A DNA stretch of 32,425 nucleotides from Candidatus Sabulitectum sp. (GTDB lineage: Bacteria; Fermentibacterota; Fermentibacteria; Fermentibacterales; JCC-6), in assembly GCA_023139045.1 (NCBI GenBank), contig JAGLOJ010000060.1, positions 1 to 32,425 of the forward strand. Direction: 5' to 3'. This document shows, in pieces, positions 23,982-32,413 of the stretch (its first letter is position 1; each line of letters begins with the position of its first letter). Under the pieces are notes generated by a model that saw only the letters and a program-made list of their open reading frames with translations, had not been told where the DNA came from and ran no database searches. A program made the translations under genes and the position numbers.

Positions 23982-25526
23982 TTAAAGGTCACTCCACTGT
24001 GATGGATCCGGGGGAATATCTCCCAGTATCTCGTGATTGATCTGAAGATTACAGGCTGTTTCCAGCTCACAGATCCATTCCATTGTTCTCTGCTCTTCAT
24101 TGTGAATAAGAAGTCTGTGCCTGATAGGCTCCTCTAACTTTTCAAAAGGGATAGGGTGAGCTGGAAAAACCCGGTCAAGTCTGTAGATAATAAACAGGTT
24201 TTCATTAATTTCAAAAGGACCCTGCCACCTGGTTTCGGCCTCACTCAGATCAAATAGAACATCAGATATCTCAGCCGGGAGTTCTGAGACGGTCACAGGT
24301 CTTGAGAGGAAGTCGCTGCCCGGGAGAAGAAACTCGCTGTATCCGTATCCTGATCCTGAGTAAACCGATAAGAGAGAATCTCCATTGCTCATGCTGGCAA
24401 TAACCTCTTCACATACGGTAGATGATGCCAGGAAGGAGATGAATGTTCTGGTTTCCGGCACCATCGGAATTGAATCCATTCTGGAATATGCCTCAATAAC
24501 CATGGAATCAGTGATTTTCACAAAGTTTGTTACATTATTCCGGAAAAGCAGTTCGCAGGCCTGATCTGTGGCAAATTCACCTGCTGCTTGTTGAATACCT
24601 GCATAATCCTGAGGATTCAGTCTGGAGAATATTTCTTCCACAATTATAAGTCCTGCCTGATTTCTGAGATTGAGACATACCCAATGGGGAGAGGTTGCAC
24701 CACTCGGTCGACCCAGTGCAACAAACGCGGCAATTCCATCAAACTCTTCAGCAGAAATTGCTCCGTTGTTCCAGAGAGCAAGTTCTGTATTGTCTTCCAG
24801 GGAACCACGTTGTGTACAGTATGTTGATACAGAAACTGAATCAAAGGAGAATGCACCCATGGCTTCAGCTTTCAGATATTGCAGATTTCTGTTCACGCGG
24901 CTTCGGGTCAGGCTGGAAAGGGCAAATGAATTAACTATGTTGACATCGAGATGCAGTTCATCTGTGAATTTCTCCGATGAGGTTAAACATGAGTCGAGAG
25001 TGTAGGTAACAGCTTCAATCTCGACAGAGGAACCTGTGGCCATAGTATCAAATGCAAACGCCACTGCCCATGGTAGATCTGGAAGCCTTACCGGACCTGC
25101 AGGAGCCTCAGCAGTTGAAGAATACCATACAATTGTCCCAAGAAGTTCTCTGTAGTTTGACAAATCAGCTGCTGTTACTTCACCTCGAATAGATACAGAC
25201 AGAGAGTCGTTATATGCTCTCGCAGATGCACTTCTAATCCAGCACTTTTTCATGTTCTCAATGATTGGAGACTGCAGGTATCGATAGTTGTTAATTTCAT
25301 GAAGGATCATAGTTTCCCTGCCAAGTGCAGAAACAAAACAACCAACCGGGCTGTCTTCCGCAAGATAGGAAGCTCTTTCATTCTGATCCAGTTCGTCCCA
25401 GATTTCACCGGCTGCTGCAACGGTTATTTCGCCGCTGGATGTTTTTATCAGCCATGCAGAACCGTCTGGAGCTCCACACGACAGAAGCATCAGAAGAGTT
25501 GGAAACAGTAGATACCTGAGCAACAA
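23982..25526 (-). CDS. SurA/PpiC-like lipoprotein (probable periplasmic folding factor)
   Basis: 514 aa. The lipobox LLSC with Cys at residue 17 shows a lipoprotein. The arrangement resembles periplasmic parvulin chaperones: an N-terminal helical start with VTAAAGEIWDEL-like text (residues ~35-60), then a long helical chaperone region, and near residue 440-480 a PPIase-like end (GPFEINENLFIIYRLDRVFP). No clear catalytic parvulin His pair was identified, so isomerase activity is uncertain. The start is TTG 25526 or the adjacent TTG 25523, after AGAGG; no ATG is in frame nearby. In SurA-like lipoproteins the role is assisting folding of envelope proteins. Alternative: a lineage-specific envelope lipoprotein. 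Confidence 0.6.
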   Translation of the reverse strand: MLLRYLLFPTLLMLLSCGAPDGSAWLIKTSSGEITVAAAGEIWDELDQNERASYLAEDSPVGCFVSALGRETMILHEINNYRYLQSPIIENMKKCWIRSASARAYNDSLSVSIRGEVTAADLSNYRELLGTIVWYSSTAEAPAGPVRLPDLPWAVAFAFDTMATGSSVEIEAVTYTLDSCLTSSEKFTDELHLDVNIVNSFALSSLTRSRVNRNLQYLKAEAMGAFSFDSVSVSTYCTQRGSLEDNTELALWNNGAISAEEFDGIAAFVALGRPSGATSPHWVCLNLRNQAGLIIVEEIFSRLNPQDYAGIQQAAGEFATDQACELLFRNNVTNFVKITDSMVIEAYSRMDSIPMVPETRTFISFLASSTVCEEVIASMSNGDSLLSVYSGSGYGYSEFLLPGSDFLSRPVTVSELPAEISDVLFDLSEAETRWQGPFEINENLFIIYRLDRVFPAHPIPFEKLEEPIRHRLLIHNEEQRTMEWICELETACNLQINHEILGDIPPDPSQWSDL

Positions 25527-25635
25527 AAACCTCTTTCATATTGGAACAGGACTGCTTTACAAGCTATAGCATACAAAAAAAGGAGACTGGATAAACCTGC
25601 CTTTGCTTCCGTTATGAATGATCCATTGTGAAAGA

Positions 25636-25676
25636 GAACGGCCCGGGGAAAAGAACCGGATTCTTTTCCCCCGTTC
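25636..25676 (-). terminator. Hairpin downstream of the mutase gene
   Basis: GGGAAAAGAA (25646-25655) pairs perfectly with TTCTTTTCCC (25661-25670) around a five-base loop, extended by GAACGG (25636-25641) with CCGTTC (25671-25676) across a 4-base bulge. On the minus strand CTCTTTC follows, only a weak T-run. It lies about 38 bases after the mutase stop, in the 187-base gap before the lipoprotein gene. Confidence 0.65.
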
Positions 25677-25713
25677 CTGACAACAAAGATCACGCTGGAA
25701 GTGAATAGTCAGC

Positions 25714-27375
25714 CTATACCACTGTCTTGGGCTGGTATTCTCCAAATTCTTTTCTGAGTACACCGCATATTTCTCCAAGAGTGCCGTAACATCTTACACA
25801 GTCAATAATTGCAGGCATGAGGTTGTCATTTGAGCCTGCTGCTATCTTCAAAACGGAAAGGGTTGTTTTTACTCTTTCATTGTCTCTGCCGGCTTTGTCT
25901 GCTGCGAGTTTGTTCCTCTGTGCAGTTTCAACCGCGGGGTCAACTCTGAGGAGACCTGTTGGAGGAGGCTCTTCCTGCTGAAATTTGTTTACTCCCACAA
26001 CCACCCGTTCGCCTGATTCGATGGTTCTCTGGTAATCGTAGGCCGCGTCTTGTATCTGTCGTTGCGGGTATCCTTCTTCAACAGCCTTAACCATTCCACC
26101 CAAAGTGTCGATGCTGGCGATGTAGTTCATGGCATCTTTTTCAATCTTATCAGTGAGGCTTTCAACGAAATAGCTGCCGGCCAGCGGGTCAATGGTGTTG
26201 GCAACTCCGCTTTCGTGGGCAACTATCTGCTGCGTTCTGAGTGCGATGGTCACAGCATGCTGCGTTGGAAGAGCAAGTGCTTCATCGCGGCTGTTTGTGT
26301 GCAGACTCTGGGTGCCGCCCATTACAGCCGCAAGAGTCTGTATGGCAACTCTTACGATGTTGTTGTCGGGCTGCTGGGCAGTGAGAGTTGATCCACCTGT
26401 CTGGGTGTGGAATCTCAGCATCAAGCTCTTGGGGTTCGTGGCGCCGAATCTGTCCTTCATCACGCGTGCCCAGACTCTTCGTGCCGCACGGTACTTGGCC
26501 ACCTCTTCAAAAAGATCGTTGTGGGCATTGAAGAAGAAGCTCAATCTTGGAGCGAAGTCATCTACATTGAGCCCTGCCCTGATAGCTGCTTCCACATAGG
26601 CGATTCCGTCCGCGATGGTGAAACCAACTTCCTGTGCGGCCGTGCTGCCTGCCTCTCTGATGTGGTATCCACTGATTGAAATGGTGTTCCACATAGGCAC
26701 ATTTTCCTTGCAGAAGCCGAAGATGTCAGTTATCAGTCTCATCGAGTGACCGGGAGGGAAGATGTAGGTTCCCCTGGCCATGTATTCCTTAAGAATATCA
26801 TTCTGAATAGTTCCTCTGAGCTTGTCGCTGGCGACTCCCTGTTTATCTGCCACTGCAATGTACATGGCGAGAAGAACAGAAGCCGGTGCATTGATCGTCA
26901 TTGAGGTTGAGACTTTGCCCAGCGGAATATCCTTGAACAGGAGTTCCATATCGGAAAGACTGTCGATGGCCACACCTACCTTGCCCACTTCTCCTGCACA
27001 GAGGGGATGATCTGAATCATATCCTATCTGCGTGGGTAGATCAAAGGCTACGGAAAGACCCGTCTGTCCGGCGTCAAGAAGATACCTGTAACGCTTGTTT
27101 GACTCAACAGCACTGCCAAATCCCGCGTATTGGCGCATTGTCCAGAGTCTGCCCCGGTACATGGTTGGCTGTACCCCTCTGGTGTACGGAAACTCCCCCG
27201 GAAAACCGGATTCATCAAGATACTTCCCGTCAGGCTCGGAGGGGAAGTAGACCCTCTCTACAGGGTTACCTGAGCCTGTTACAAATTCTTCTTTACGTTC
27301 CGGGAACTTCCCCAGAACTTTGGCAAGAATGGTGTCCTCCCAGGCTTTTTTTGCCTCGATGAACCTGTCACTCAT
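25714..27375 (-). CDS. Methylmalonyl-CoA mutase, catalytic (large-subunit) polypeptide without B12 domain
   Basis: 553 aa from ATG 27375 (eight bases after GGAGG; the ATG at 27381 is only two bases away). It isomerises (R)-methylmalonyl-CoA and succinyl-CoA by a cobalamin radical mechanism. [20 protein letters not shown] gives Y83, and [15 protein letters not shown] gives R201, with H238 in SISGYHI. These match the Tyr and Arg that distinguish methylmalonyl-CoA mutases from isobutyryl-CoA mutases (which have Phe and Gln, from memory). The C-terminus stops before a B12-binding DxHxxG domain, so a separate small subunit is needed and is not in this window. It is 19 bases after buk, thus co-transcribed. 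Confidence 0.95.
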   Translation of the reverse strand: MSDRFIEAKKAWEDTILAKVLGKFPERKEEFVTGSGNPVERVYFPSEPDGKYLDESGFPGEFPYTRGVQPTMYRGRLWTMRQYAGFGSAVESNKRYRYLLDAGQTGLSVAFDLPTQIGYDSDHPLCAGEVGKVGVAIDSLSDMELLFKDIPLGKVSTSMTINAPASVLLAMYIAVADKQGVASDKLRGTIQNDILKEYMARGTYIFPPGHSMRLITDIFGFCKENVPMWNTISISGYHIREAGSTAAQEVGFTIADGIAYVEAAIRAGLNVDDFAPRLSFFFNAHNDLFEEVAKYRAARRVWARVMKDRFGATNPKSLMLRFHTQTGGSTLTAQQPDNNIVRVAIQTLAAVMGGTQSLHTNSRDEALALPTQHAVTIALRTQQIVAHESGVANTIDPLAGSYFVESLTDKIEKDAMNYIASIDTLGGMVKAVEEGYPQRQIQDAAYDYQRTIESGERVVVGVNKFQQEEPPPTGLLRVDPAVETAQRNKLAADKAGRDNERVKTTLSVLKIAAGSNDNLMPAIIDCVRCYGTLGEICGVLRKEFGEYQPKTVV

Positions 27376-27394
27376 ATTCATTTCCTCCGGTCCT

Positions 27395-28468
27395 CTATTC
27401 GGGATTGTAGGCTTTTGGTTCTTCTTGCTTTGTCAGAACTCGAAGAGCTCCCAGGGCAAGAGCTTCCATTTCCATTTCGCCGGGGTAAACAATTACCGGC
27501 GCTATGAATTCTATCATCTCTTTCAGCCAGCCGATGAACTTTTTGTCATAGGCAATTCCACCGGAAACAACAACTGCGTCTACATTTCCTTTGAGTACAG
27601 TGGCCATTGCTCCAGTTTCTTTACCTGTCTGATAAGCCATAGCCCGATAAACAGCCAGCCATTCTTCGTTGCCCTTTTCAACTTCGTCTTCAACTTTCAT
27701 CATGTCATTTGTTCCAAGGTAGGCTACAATGCCACCCTGCCCCTTTATCATTTTCTTTAAGTCGCCCAGTGTGTAGTCACCTGAAAAACAGAGTTTTGCG
27801 AGGTCTCCTACCGGTAGTCCGCCCGATCTTTCGGGGGTGAAGGGGCCGTCACCATCCAGGGCGTTGTTTACATCAACAACCTGCCCTTTTCTGTGTGCTC
27901 CCACGCTAATTCCACCACCGAGGTGTATTACGACAAAATTGCACGTATCGTAGTCTTTGCCAAGCTCTTTCGCTGCCTTCCGGGCTACTGCCTTCTGGTT
28001 CAAAGCATGAAAAATACTTCTTCTGGAGAGAAGAGGACTTCCAGTAAACCTTGCGATGGGCTCCATTTCGTCAACAACAACAGGATCAACAATGAAGGCC
28101 TCGCAGCTTGCTGTTTTTGCAAGCTCTGCTGCAATAGGACCACCGAGATTGGATGCATGCTGCCCCAGAATTCCAATTTTAAGATCCTTGAGAAGATTAT
28201 CGTCAACCAGGTATGTTCCTCCGGGAATCGGTTTAACCAATCCACCTCTTCCCACAATTCCGTCAAAGCTCTCTACCGGGTATCCCGCTTCCTGCAAGGC
28301 AGATACGATTACATCGCGCCTGAATCCGTACTGCTCGAAAATGTTTGGACCGAAAGGGGACAGTTCTTCCGGGGAATGCGACAGCTTCAGGTCCCAGACT
28401 TCCCCTTCATTCTCGAAAACTGAGATTTTTGTTGAAGTTGAGCCTGGATTTACTGCGAGTATCCTCAT
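27395..28468 (-). CDS. buk: Butyrate kinase
   Basis: 357 aa, the usual length. ASKHA-fold kinase that makes ATP from butyryl phosphate (or a related branched or propionyl phosphate). N-terminal [11 protein letters not shown] is the phosphate loop. [35 protein letters not shown] and [11 protein letters not shown] are the family motifs, and [13 protein letters not shown] is the butyrate/acetate kinase family pattern. The start ATG follows GAGGAGGG at five to six bases. Adjacency to the mutase suggests that a fermentation or amino-acid-derived acyl-CoA is converted to an acid with ATP gain. It is divergent from the 119-aa/aspS operon. Confidence 0.94.
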   Translation of the reverse strand: MRILAVNPGSTSTKISVFENEGEVWDLKLSHSPEELSPFGPNIFEQYGFRRDVIVSALQEAGYPVESFDGIVGRGGLVKPIPGGTYLVDDNLLKDLKIGILGQHASNLGGPIAAELAKTASCEAFIVDPVVVDEMEPIARFTGSPLLSRRSIFHALNQKAVARKAAKELGKDYDTCNFVVIHLGGGISVGAHRKGQVVDVNNALDGDGPFTPERSGGLPVGDLAKLCFSGDYTLGDLKKMIKGQGGIVAYLGTNDMMKVEDEVEKGNEEWLAVYRAMAYQTGKETGAMATVLKGNVDAVVVSGGIAYDKKFIGWLKEMIEFIAPVIVYPGEMEMEALALGALRVLTKQEEPKAYNPE

Positions 28469-28560
28469 CTTCCCTCCTCGGGGGTTATTTGCTATCTTTG
28501 CAACTGTATCGTGTTGCTTGGAATCTATTTTTTAACGGCAGAATATAAGGCAAACTTGAG

Positions 28561-28920
28561 ATGAGTGGAAATCTTAGGACACCAGCTGATGTTGAAGAAG
28601 AACTCCAATTCATGGAGAGGTTTCTCATTCGTCTCAGGCGATCATTTCAGTTGGAAAAAGAAACAGCTCTTACAGAGGGAGTCAAAGCACTCTGGACTTT
28701 CCGTGAGCGTTCCCGCTGCTATTATCAGCCTGCTGTTTCAGGAATGCTCAACGACTTAAAACAGTTTCGCTACGGAATGATTAAGGTGGAACACATCCCT
28801 TCCGGTATATTCCCCAGGCTGGAAGCACTTGAAATATCAATAAAAAAAGCCCGGGCCCATTTTTCAGGCACACCGAATCGCCTGCTTAGATTAGCCGGGC
28901 AGAATACAGGAGATGATTGA
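28561..28920 (+). CDS. Conserved-looking 119-aa hypothetical protein, coupled to aspS
   Basis: 119 aa with no family recognised. It is predicted mainly helical and rich in charged and aromatic residues (ELQFMERFLIRLRRSF, DLKQFRYG, IFPRLEALEISIKKAR), with no signal or membrane segment, so cytosolic. The stop TGA overlaps the aspS ATG by one base (TGATG), indicating coupling to tRNA aminoacylation. A weak AAGG lies ten bases before the ATG. A role with the synthetase is inference from position only. Codon use looks like its neighbours. Confidence 0.7.
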   Translation: MSGNLRTPADVEEELQFMERFLIRLRRSFQLEKETALTEGVKALWTFRERSRCYYQPAVSGMLNDLKQFRYGMIKVEHIPSGIFPRLEALEISIKKARAHFSGTPNRLLRLAGQNTGDD

Positions 28921-30263
28921 TGTACAGAGTATCAACCGCTGCCGATCAGAGATTGCTCAGTGCAGCAGAACTGGCTGGCATGGATGGGCAGAAGGTAACT
29001 GTTCACGGCATGATTCAGAGAATCCGCAGACTGGGATGGGGTGCCTTTGTTGTGATTCGTCGTCATGACGGCCTTCTCCAGTGTGTAATTGGTCGTGATG
29101 GAAATGAAGAACTTATAGACGGACTTGCAGAAGAACAGTCTGTTCAGATCACGGGCCTGGTCAAGAATGCAAAGATCAAAGACAAATCCATCAACCCGAA
29201 CAGTGTTGAGATTCAGGTGGAAGAGGTTGAGGTAATATCTGTCCCCGCGGAACATCCACCGGTGGATCTTTCCAAGAAAATCCTGGACCTTCATATTGAC
29301 ACAAATCTTGATCTCAGGCCACTGAGCCTTCGCCATCCGGTGGAGAGAGCAAGACTGAAAATTTCAGAAGCCTTTGCACTGGCGTTCTCAGAATTTCTAC
29401 GAGGACAAGGGTTTACAGAGATTCGCACCCCCAAGATCGGCGTGGCCGGTGCTGAGGGTGGAGCCAATATATTTACAGTGGATTACTTCGGCAGACCCGC
29501 TTTCCTTGCCCAGTCACCGCAGTTTTACAAGCAGATGGGTGTGGGTATATACGAAAGAGTTTTTGAGATTGGTCCGGTTTTCAGGGCTGAGCCCCATCAG
29601 ACCAGTCGTCATATCAACGAATACACTTCTCTTGACTTCGAGATGGGCTTTGTGAAAGACCACACTGATGTGATGCTCATGGAAACGGCTTTGCTGAAGT
29701 ACTGCATCAATTTTATTCAGGAAACCTGTGCCCCGGAGCTTGCTCTTCTTGATGCTGATATGCCGGTTATTGGAGATGACATTCCAGTAGTTACCCTTGC
29801 GGAAGCCCACGAGATCGCCGGTAAGGTAACTGGCAGGGACTACTCCGATGAACCCGATCTTGAACCGGAGGAGGAACGGGCACTGTGTACCTATTCTGCC
29901 GAGAACTGGAACAGTGATTTTGTGTTTGTGACACATTTCCCAACGGAGAAGAGACCTTTCTACACCAAGGATGATCCTGAGAATCCCGGTACAACACTCG
30001 GTTTTGATCTGTTGTTCAGAGGTCTTGAAGTAACAACAGGTGGTCAGAGAATCAACGATTACCAGGAACAGATAGATAAGATGGCTGCCATGGACTTGAA
30101 TCCAGGTGACTTTGAAAGCTATCTGCAGGCCCACAAGTATGGTCTGCCACCGCACGGAGGGCTTGCAATAGGTCTGGAAAGAATAACAGCAAGGCTTCTG
30201 GGAGTAGACAACATCCGTCTTACCACCATGTTCCCGAGAGACATAAAAAGACTTACTCCGTAG
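28920..30263 (+). CDS. aspS: Archaeal-type aspartyl-tRNA synthetase
   Basis: 447 aa, class II synthetase lacking the ~100-aa GAD insertion of typical bacterial AspRS, hence the archaeal/eukaryal form. The N-terminal OB-fold anticodon domain (~20-110) is followed by LRHPVERARLKISEAF and motif 2 FRAEPHQTSRHINEY. The HGGLAIGLERI motif 3 and LTTMFPRDIKRLTP end it, as in archaeal enzymes. Such enzymes in bacteria often are non-discriminating and make Asp-tRNA-Asn for GatCAB. The position equivalent to the tRNA-discriminating Trp/His is Gln33, so specificity cannot be told from sequence alone. ATG 28920 (AGGAG seven bases before) is preferred over TTG 28917. Confidence 0.93.
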   Translation: MYRVSTAADQRLLSAAELAGMDGQKVTVHGMIQRIRRLGWGAFVVIRRHDGLLQCVIGRDGNEELIDGLAEEQSVQITGLVKNAKIKDKSINPNSVEIQVEEVEVISVPAEHPPVDLSKKILDLHIDTNLDLRPLSLRHPVERARLKISEAFALAFSEFLRGQGFTEIRTPKIGVAGAEGGANIFTVDYFGRPAFLAQSPQFYKQMGVGIYERVFEIGPVFRAEPHQTSRHINEYTSLDFEMGFVKDHTDVMLMETALLKYCINFIQETCAPELALLDADMPVIGDDIPVVTLAEAHEIAGKVTGRDYSDEPDLEPEEERALCTYSAENWNSDFVFVTHFPTEKRPFYTKDDPENPGTTLGFDLLFRGLEVTTGGQRINDYQEQIDKMAAMDLNPGDFESYLQAHKYGLPPHGGLAIGLERITARLLGVDNIRLTTMFPRDIKRLTP

Positions 30264-30274
30264 TACTGGCTATC

Positions 30275-30319
30275 AAAAAAGGGGGGGGAGCATGAACTCA
30301 ACTCCCTCCCCCCCCTTTT
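30275..30319. terminator. Bidirectional terminator with G8/C8 stem
   Basis: AAAAAA plus GGGGGGGGAG (30275-30290) pairs with CT-containing C8 plus TTTT (about 30306-30319), giving a 14-bp stem. The T4 serves the plus strand (aspS) and the A6, read as T6 from the other side, serves the minus-strand lipoprotein. The long G run is notable. Confidence 0.9.
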
Positions 30320-30334
30320 ATAATTACCGGATAA

Positions 30335-31120
30335 TTACTGTTCGCTGAACACCCGAACACCCTTGATTGGCTGAACCTGACCCCTGATAACCAATGTGTC
30401 TGTCAACGTTAGAGGGTCCGGTAGAGTGTGTGTACCCTTGAGCATGAGGTAGTAACCGTCGTCAAGAGAAAGAAAGAAATCTCCTCCGTAGGAAATGCTG
30501 TCTTTCCAGCTGAACTGGTCATCCGGTGATGGAGCCACTAACCCGCCAATTGTTGATATTTTTGTTCTGGCTCCGCCTGGCCACAGCTCCGAGTGAGCAC
30601 TGCCGGGGAAGATGAATCTTTCGCCGGTAAAGTTAATCGCCACGACAAAATGCTGGGCAAACTCAGTTGATCCGGGATCACCTGCTATTAGTGAATCGCC
30701 CTCAAGGTCAACACGGAAGCCAATCGGCTTCAAAGAAAAGAATTCTCTGATTTCAGAAATACCTTCAGTCTTGGTGTTATCGGAAAGACCGATTTCAGAA
30801 GAAGTGTCATTCCCGCTGTAGGCCATCACCGTATAAAAAGCTGACCGAGAGGCGATGTGTTTTCCTGCATTTTCGTCGCAGGTTGCCGCAAGTGACCAGG
30901 GCCCCTCAAGGGTGTTTCTGGACCACAGAAAATATCCTTCGACTAAAGTTGTATCCATGGCAGTCCAGGTGACAACAATCGTGTCTCCTTTGCTGGCAAG
31001 TGTGTCAACTTCTATTCCGGTAACTACAGGGAGAGTGCCCCTTATCTCTGTTGCAGAGTCTCCGCAACCAGAGAAAACAGCAATCACACTGAGAAGACTA
31101 ATGACGATCAGTATTTTCAT
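30335..31120 (-). CDS. Putative lipoprotein with FN3-like segment
   Basis: 261 aa. Signal peptide with lipobox FSGC (Cys at residue 19), then a beta-rich protein. Residues ~30-110 resemble a fibronectin type III-like fold (VTGIEVDTL, VVTWTAMDTTLVEGYFLWSR). The rest is beta-strand rich, with no recognised catalytic motif. Start ATG 31120, with GGAGGGG six bases before. It is probably outer- or inner-membrane-anchored. The function is unknown; it shares its strand with the aldolase gene upstream (62-base gap). Confidence 0.75.
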   Translation of the reverse strand: MKILIVISLLSVIAVFSGCGDSATEIRGTLPVVTGIEVDTLASKGDTIVVTWTAMDTTLVEGYFLWSRNTLEGPWSLAATCDENAGKHIASRSAFYTVMAYSGNDTSSEIGLSDNTKTEGISEIREFFSLKPIGFRVDLEGDSLIAGDPGSTEFAQHFVVAINFTGERFIFPGSAHSELWPGGARTKISTIGGLVAPSPDDQFSWKDSISYGGDFFLSLDDGYYLMLKGTHTLPDPLTLTDTLVIRGQVQPIKGVRVFSEQ

Positions 31121-31182
31121 TCCATACCCCTCCAGTTTAACTAATTACAACAATTTTTCGCCAATTCTTATATAGCTGTCGG

Positions 31183-31950
31183 TCAATCCGGCACAAGCTC
31201 ATCCCGGAGATTTTCCAGTTCCCTGTCCTTTAATCCGAGGAAGTTGCCAAAGGCGCTCTTTTCAAGAAGAAGGATCTCAGCGGCTTTTTCAGTCATTTCC
31301 ACATAATCGCAGGCCATTTCTAGATCTTCGGCAAATCCCAGAATACCGTGTTTCCGCCAGATGACTGCGTTAGCCTGTTTAAATTCATCTCTTGTCTTCT
31401 CACCCAGTTCCCAGGTTCCCGGTGGGGCGAAATCCAGAAACGCCAATCCTTTTCTCATTAGAATAGATATCTCGGGATGAGCCCTTTCCACTGCATCCTG
31501 AAGCATTTCTCCAGGAAGATCGCTGGATGAGAGAGTAAGCATTTTTGTAGAGTGCGTGTGCACTATTGCTGATGTCTCCCAGCCGAGATCGGGCGTGAGC
31601 GAATGCACTTGTATGTGTGTTCCTATCTCACTTGTAGGGCTGGGGAATTCGGATGGCCACAAGGCGCCGGTGCCGAATTCGGTAATGGTAACAGGTACAA
31701 TCTGCGTGTCAATATCACGCTTCATTCTTCTAAAACGACTTCCTGTTGCAGTGATCAGAAGAGTTCTACCGGCAAGAGCTCTGACAGGTTCGTGGAAGTG
31801 GTATGAGTTCGGATTGTCACCCGGGTCAAAAGTAGTACCTCTTGGCATAAGAACGGAGATATTTCCGGCATTTGCCTCAGACCAACCCATACGAGCAAGG
31901 TGAGAGGCAATTTCTGCAATATCAATCTTTGTGTCAGTTAGTTTTTTCAT
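31183..31950 (-). CDS. Class II (zinc) aldolase, rhamnulose-1-phosphate aldolase-like
   Basis: 255 aa, class II aldolase/adducin fold. Zinc ligands HTHS (H131, H133) and KHG (H201), with NAGNIS (~28-32) at the phosphate site and a Glu at 109 (TSEIGTHI) as the likely base. The distances (131 to 201, 109 to 131) closely follow E. coli RhaD (H141/H143/H212, E117; from the literature), so L-rhamnulose 1-phosphate cleavage is the favoured guess over fuculose-phosphate aldolase. No kinase or isomerase is in the window to decide. No SD is seen before ATG 31950; CATATT six bases upstream could give a leaderless transcript (speculative). Confidence 0.8.
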   Translation of the reverse strand: MKKLTDTKIDIAEIASHLARMGWSEANAGNISVLMPRGTTFDPGDNPNSYHFHEPVRALAGRTLLITATGSRFRRMKRDIDTQIVPVTITEFGTGALWPSEFPSPTSEIGTHIQVHSLTPDLGWETSAIVHTHSTKMLTLSSSDLPGEMLQDAVERAHPEISILMRKGLAFLDFAPPGTWELGEKTRDEFKQANAVIWRKHGILGFAEDLEMACDYVEMTEKAAEILLLEKSAFGNFLGLKDRELENLRDELVPD

Positions 31951-32020
31951 GGGTGCAATATGCTTGAAAACAGTTTATCTTTCCAGTCCAGTGAATTCGG
32001 GGTGAGAAGTTAGGGGTGCA

Positions 32021-32212
32021 GTGGAAAGCAGAGAGAGTGTTCAGCAATCCAGACAACGCTCTGAATGCTGCATATCTCAACAAATGGAACAGTCGCTATG
32101 GCAAAAATTCACCATCTACCATGAACAATCGGAATTCATTCCGTTGACTCGCGAAGATCATGATTTGGCTCGTGATCCAGGAGAGATATTCTCAGAGGCG
32201 GGTGTGCAATGA
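32021..32212 (+). pseudogene. Possible istA 3' remnant or unrelated short ORF
   Basis: A GTG-initiated 63-codon frame whose TGA overlaps the istB fragment start as ATGA, the overlap typical of istA/istB in IS21. The sequence itself has no recognisable IstA similarity that I can see, so the call depends on position only. No SD is visible. Confidence 0.25.
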
Positions 32213-32355
32213 TAGCTCAGAGCATAATGCCACAGCTGAAAACTCTTCGTCTGGGTGGCATGGTACACTCCCTGGAGTATCGAATCAAAGAGGCTGGAAA
32301 CAGGGATTTAACCTACATTGACGCCCCCGACAAGTCAATCCTTAACACAGCTTGA
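32209..32355 (+). pseudogene. istB: IS21-family istB remnant (N-terminal 48 codons)
   Basis: 48 codons. PQLKTLRLGGMVHSLEYRIKEAG and DLTYI match the N-terminal pattern of IstB helper ATPases (LxxLRLxGM, LExR, LxY). It stops after ~40 matching residues, before the Walker A ATP site, so it is a truncated, inactive relic. ATG 32209 overlaps the stop of the preceding frame. The 70 bases after it hold a bulged hairpin (32382-32413). The rest of the element is not in the window. Confidence 0.65.
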
Positions 32356-32381
32356 CTCGCCGGTCTGAGTACCAACGAATC

Positions 32382-32413
32382 TGCGTTTATTTTGCTGCAA
32401 CCAATAAACCGCA
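32382..32413. repeat. Inverted repeat near right edge
   Basis: TGCGTTTATT (32382-32391) pairs with AATAAACCGCA (32403-32413) apart from a one-base bulge, with an 11-base loop. It may be a terminator or an end of the IS21-like relic; the nearby window edge prevents a decision. Confidence 0.4.

Noticed and set aside
28469-28560. Possible cobalamin riboswitch for the mutase operon
   Set aside because: The leader before buk is only 92 bases and lacks the B12-box; too short for a B12 aptamer.
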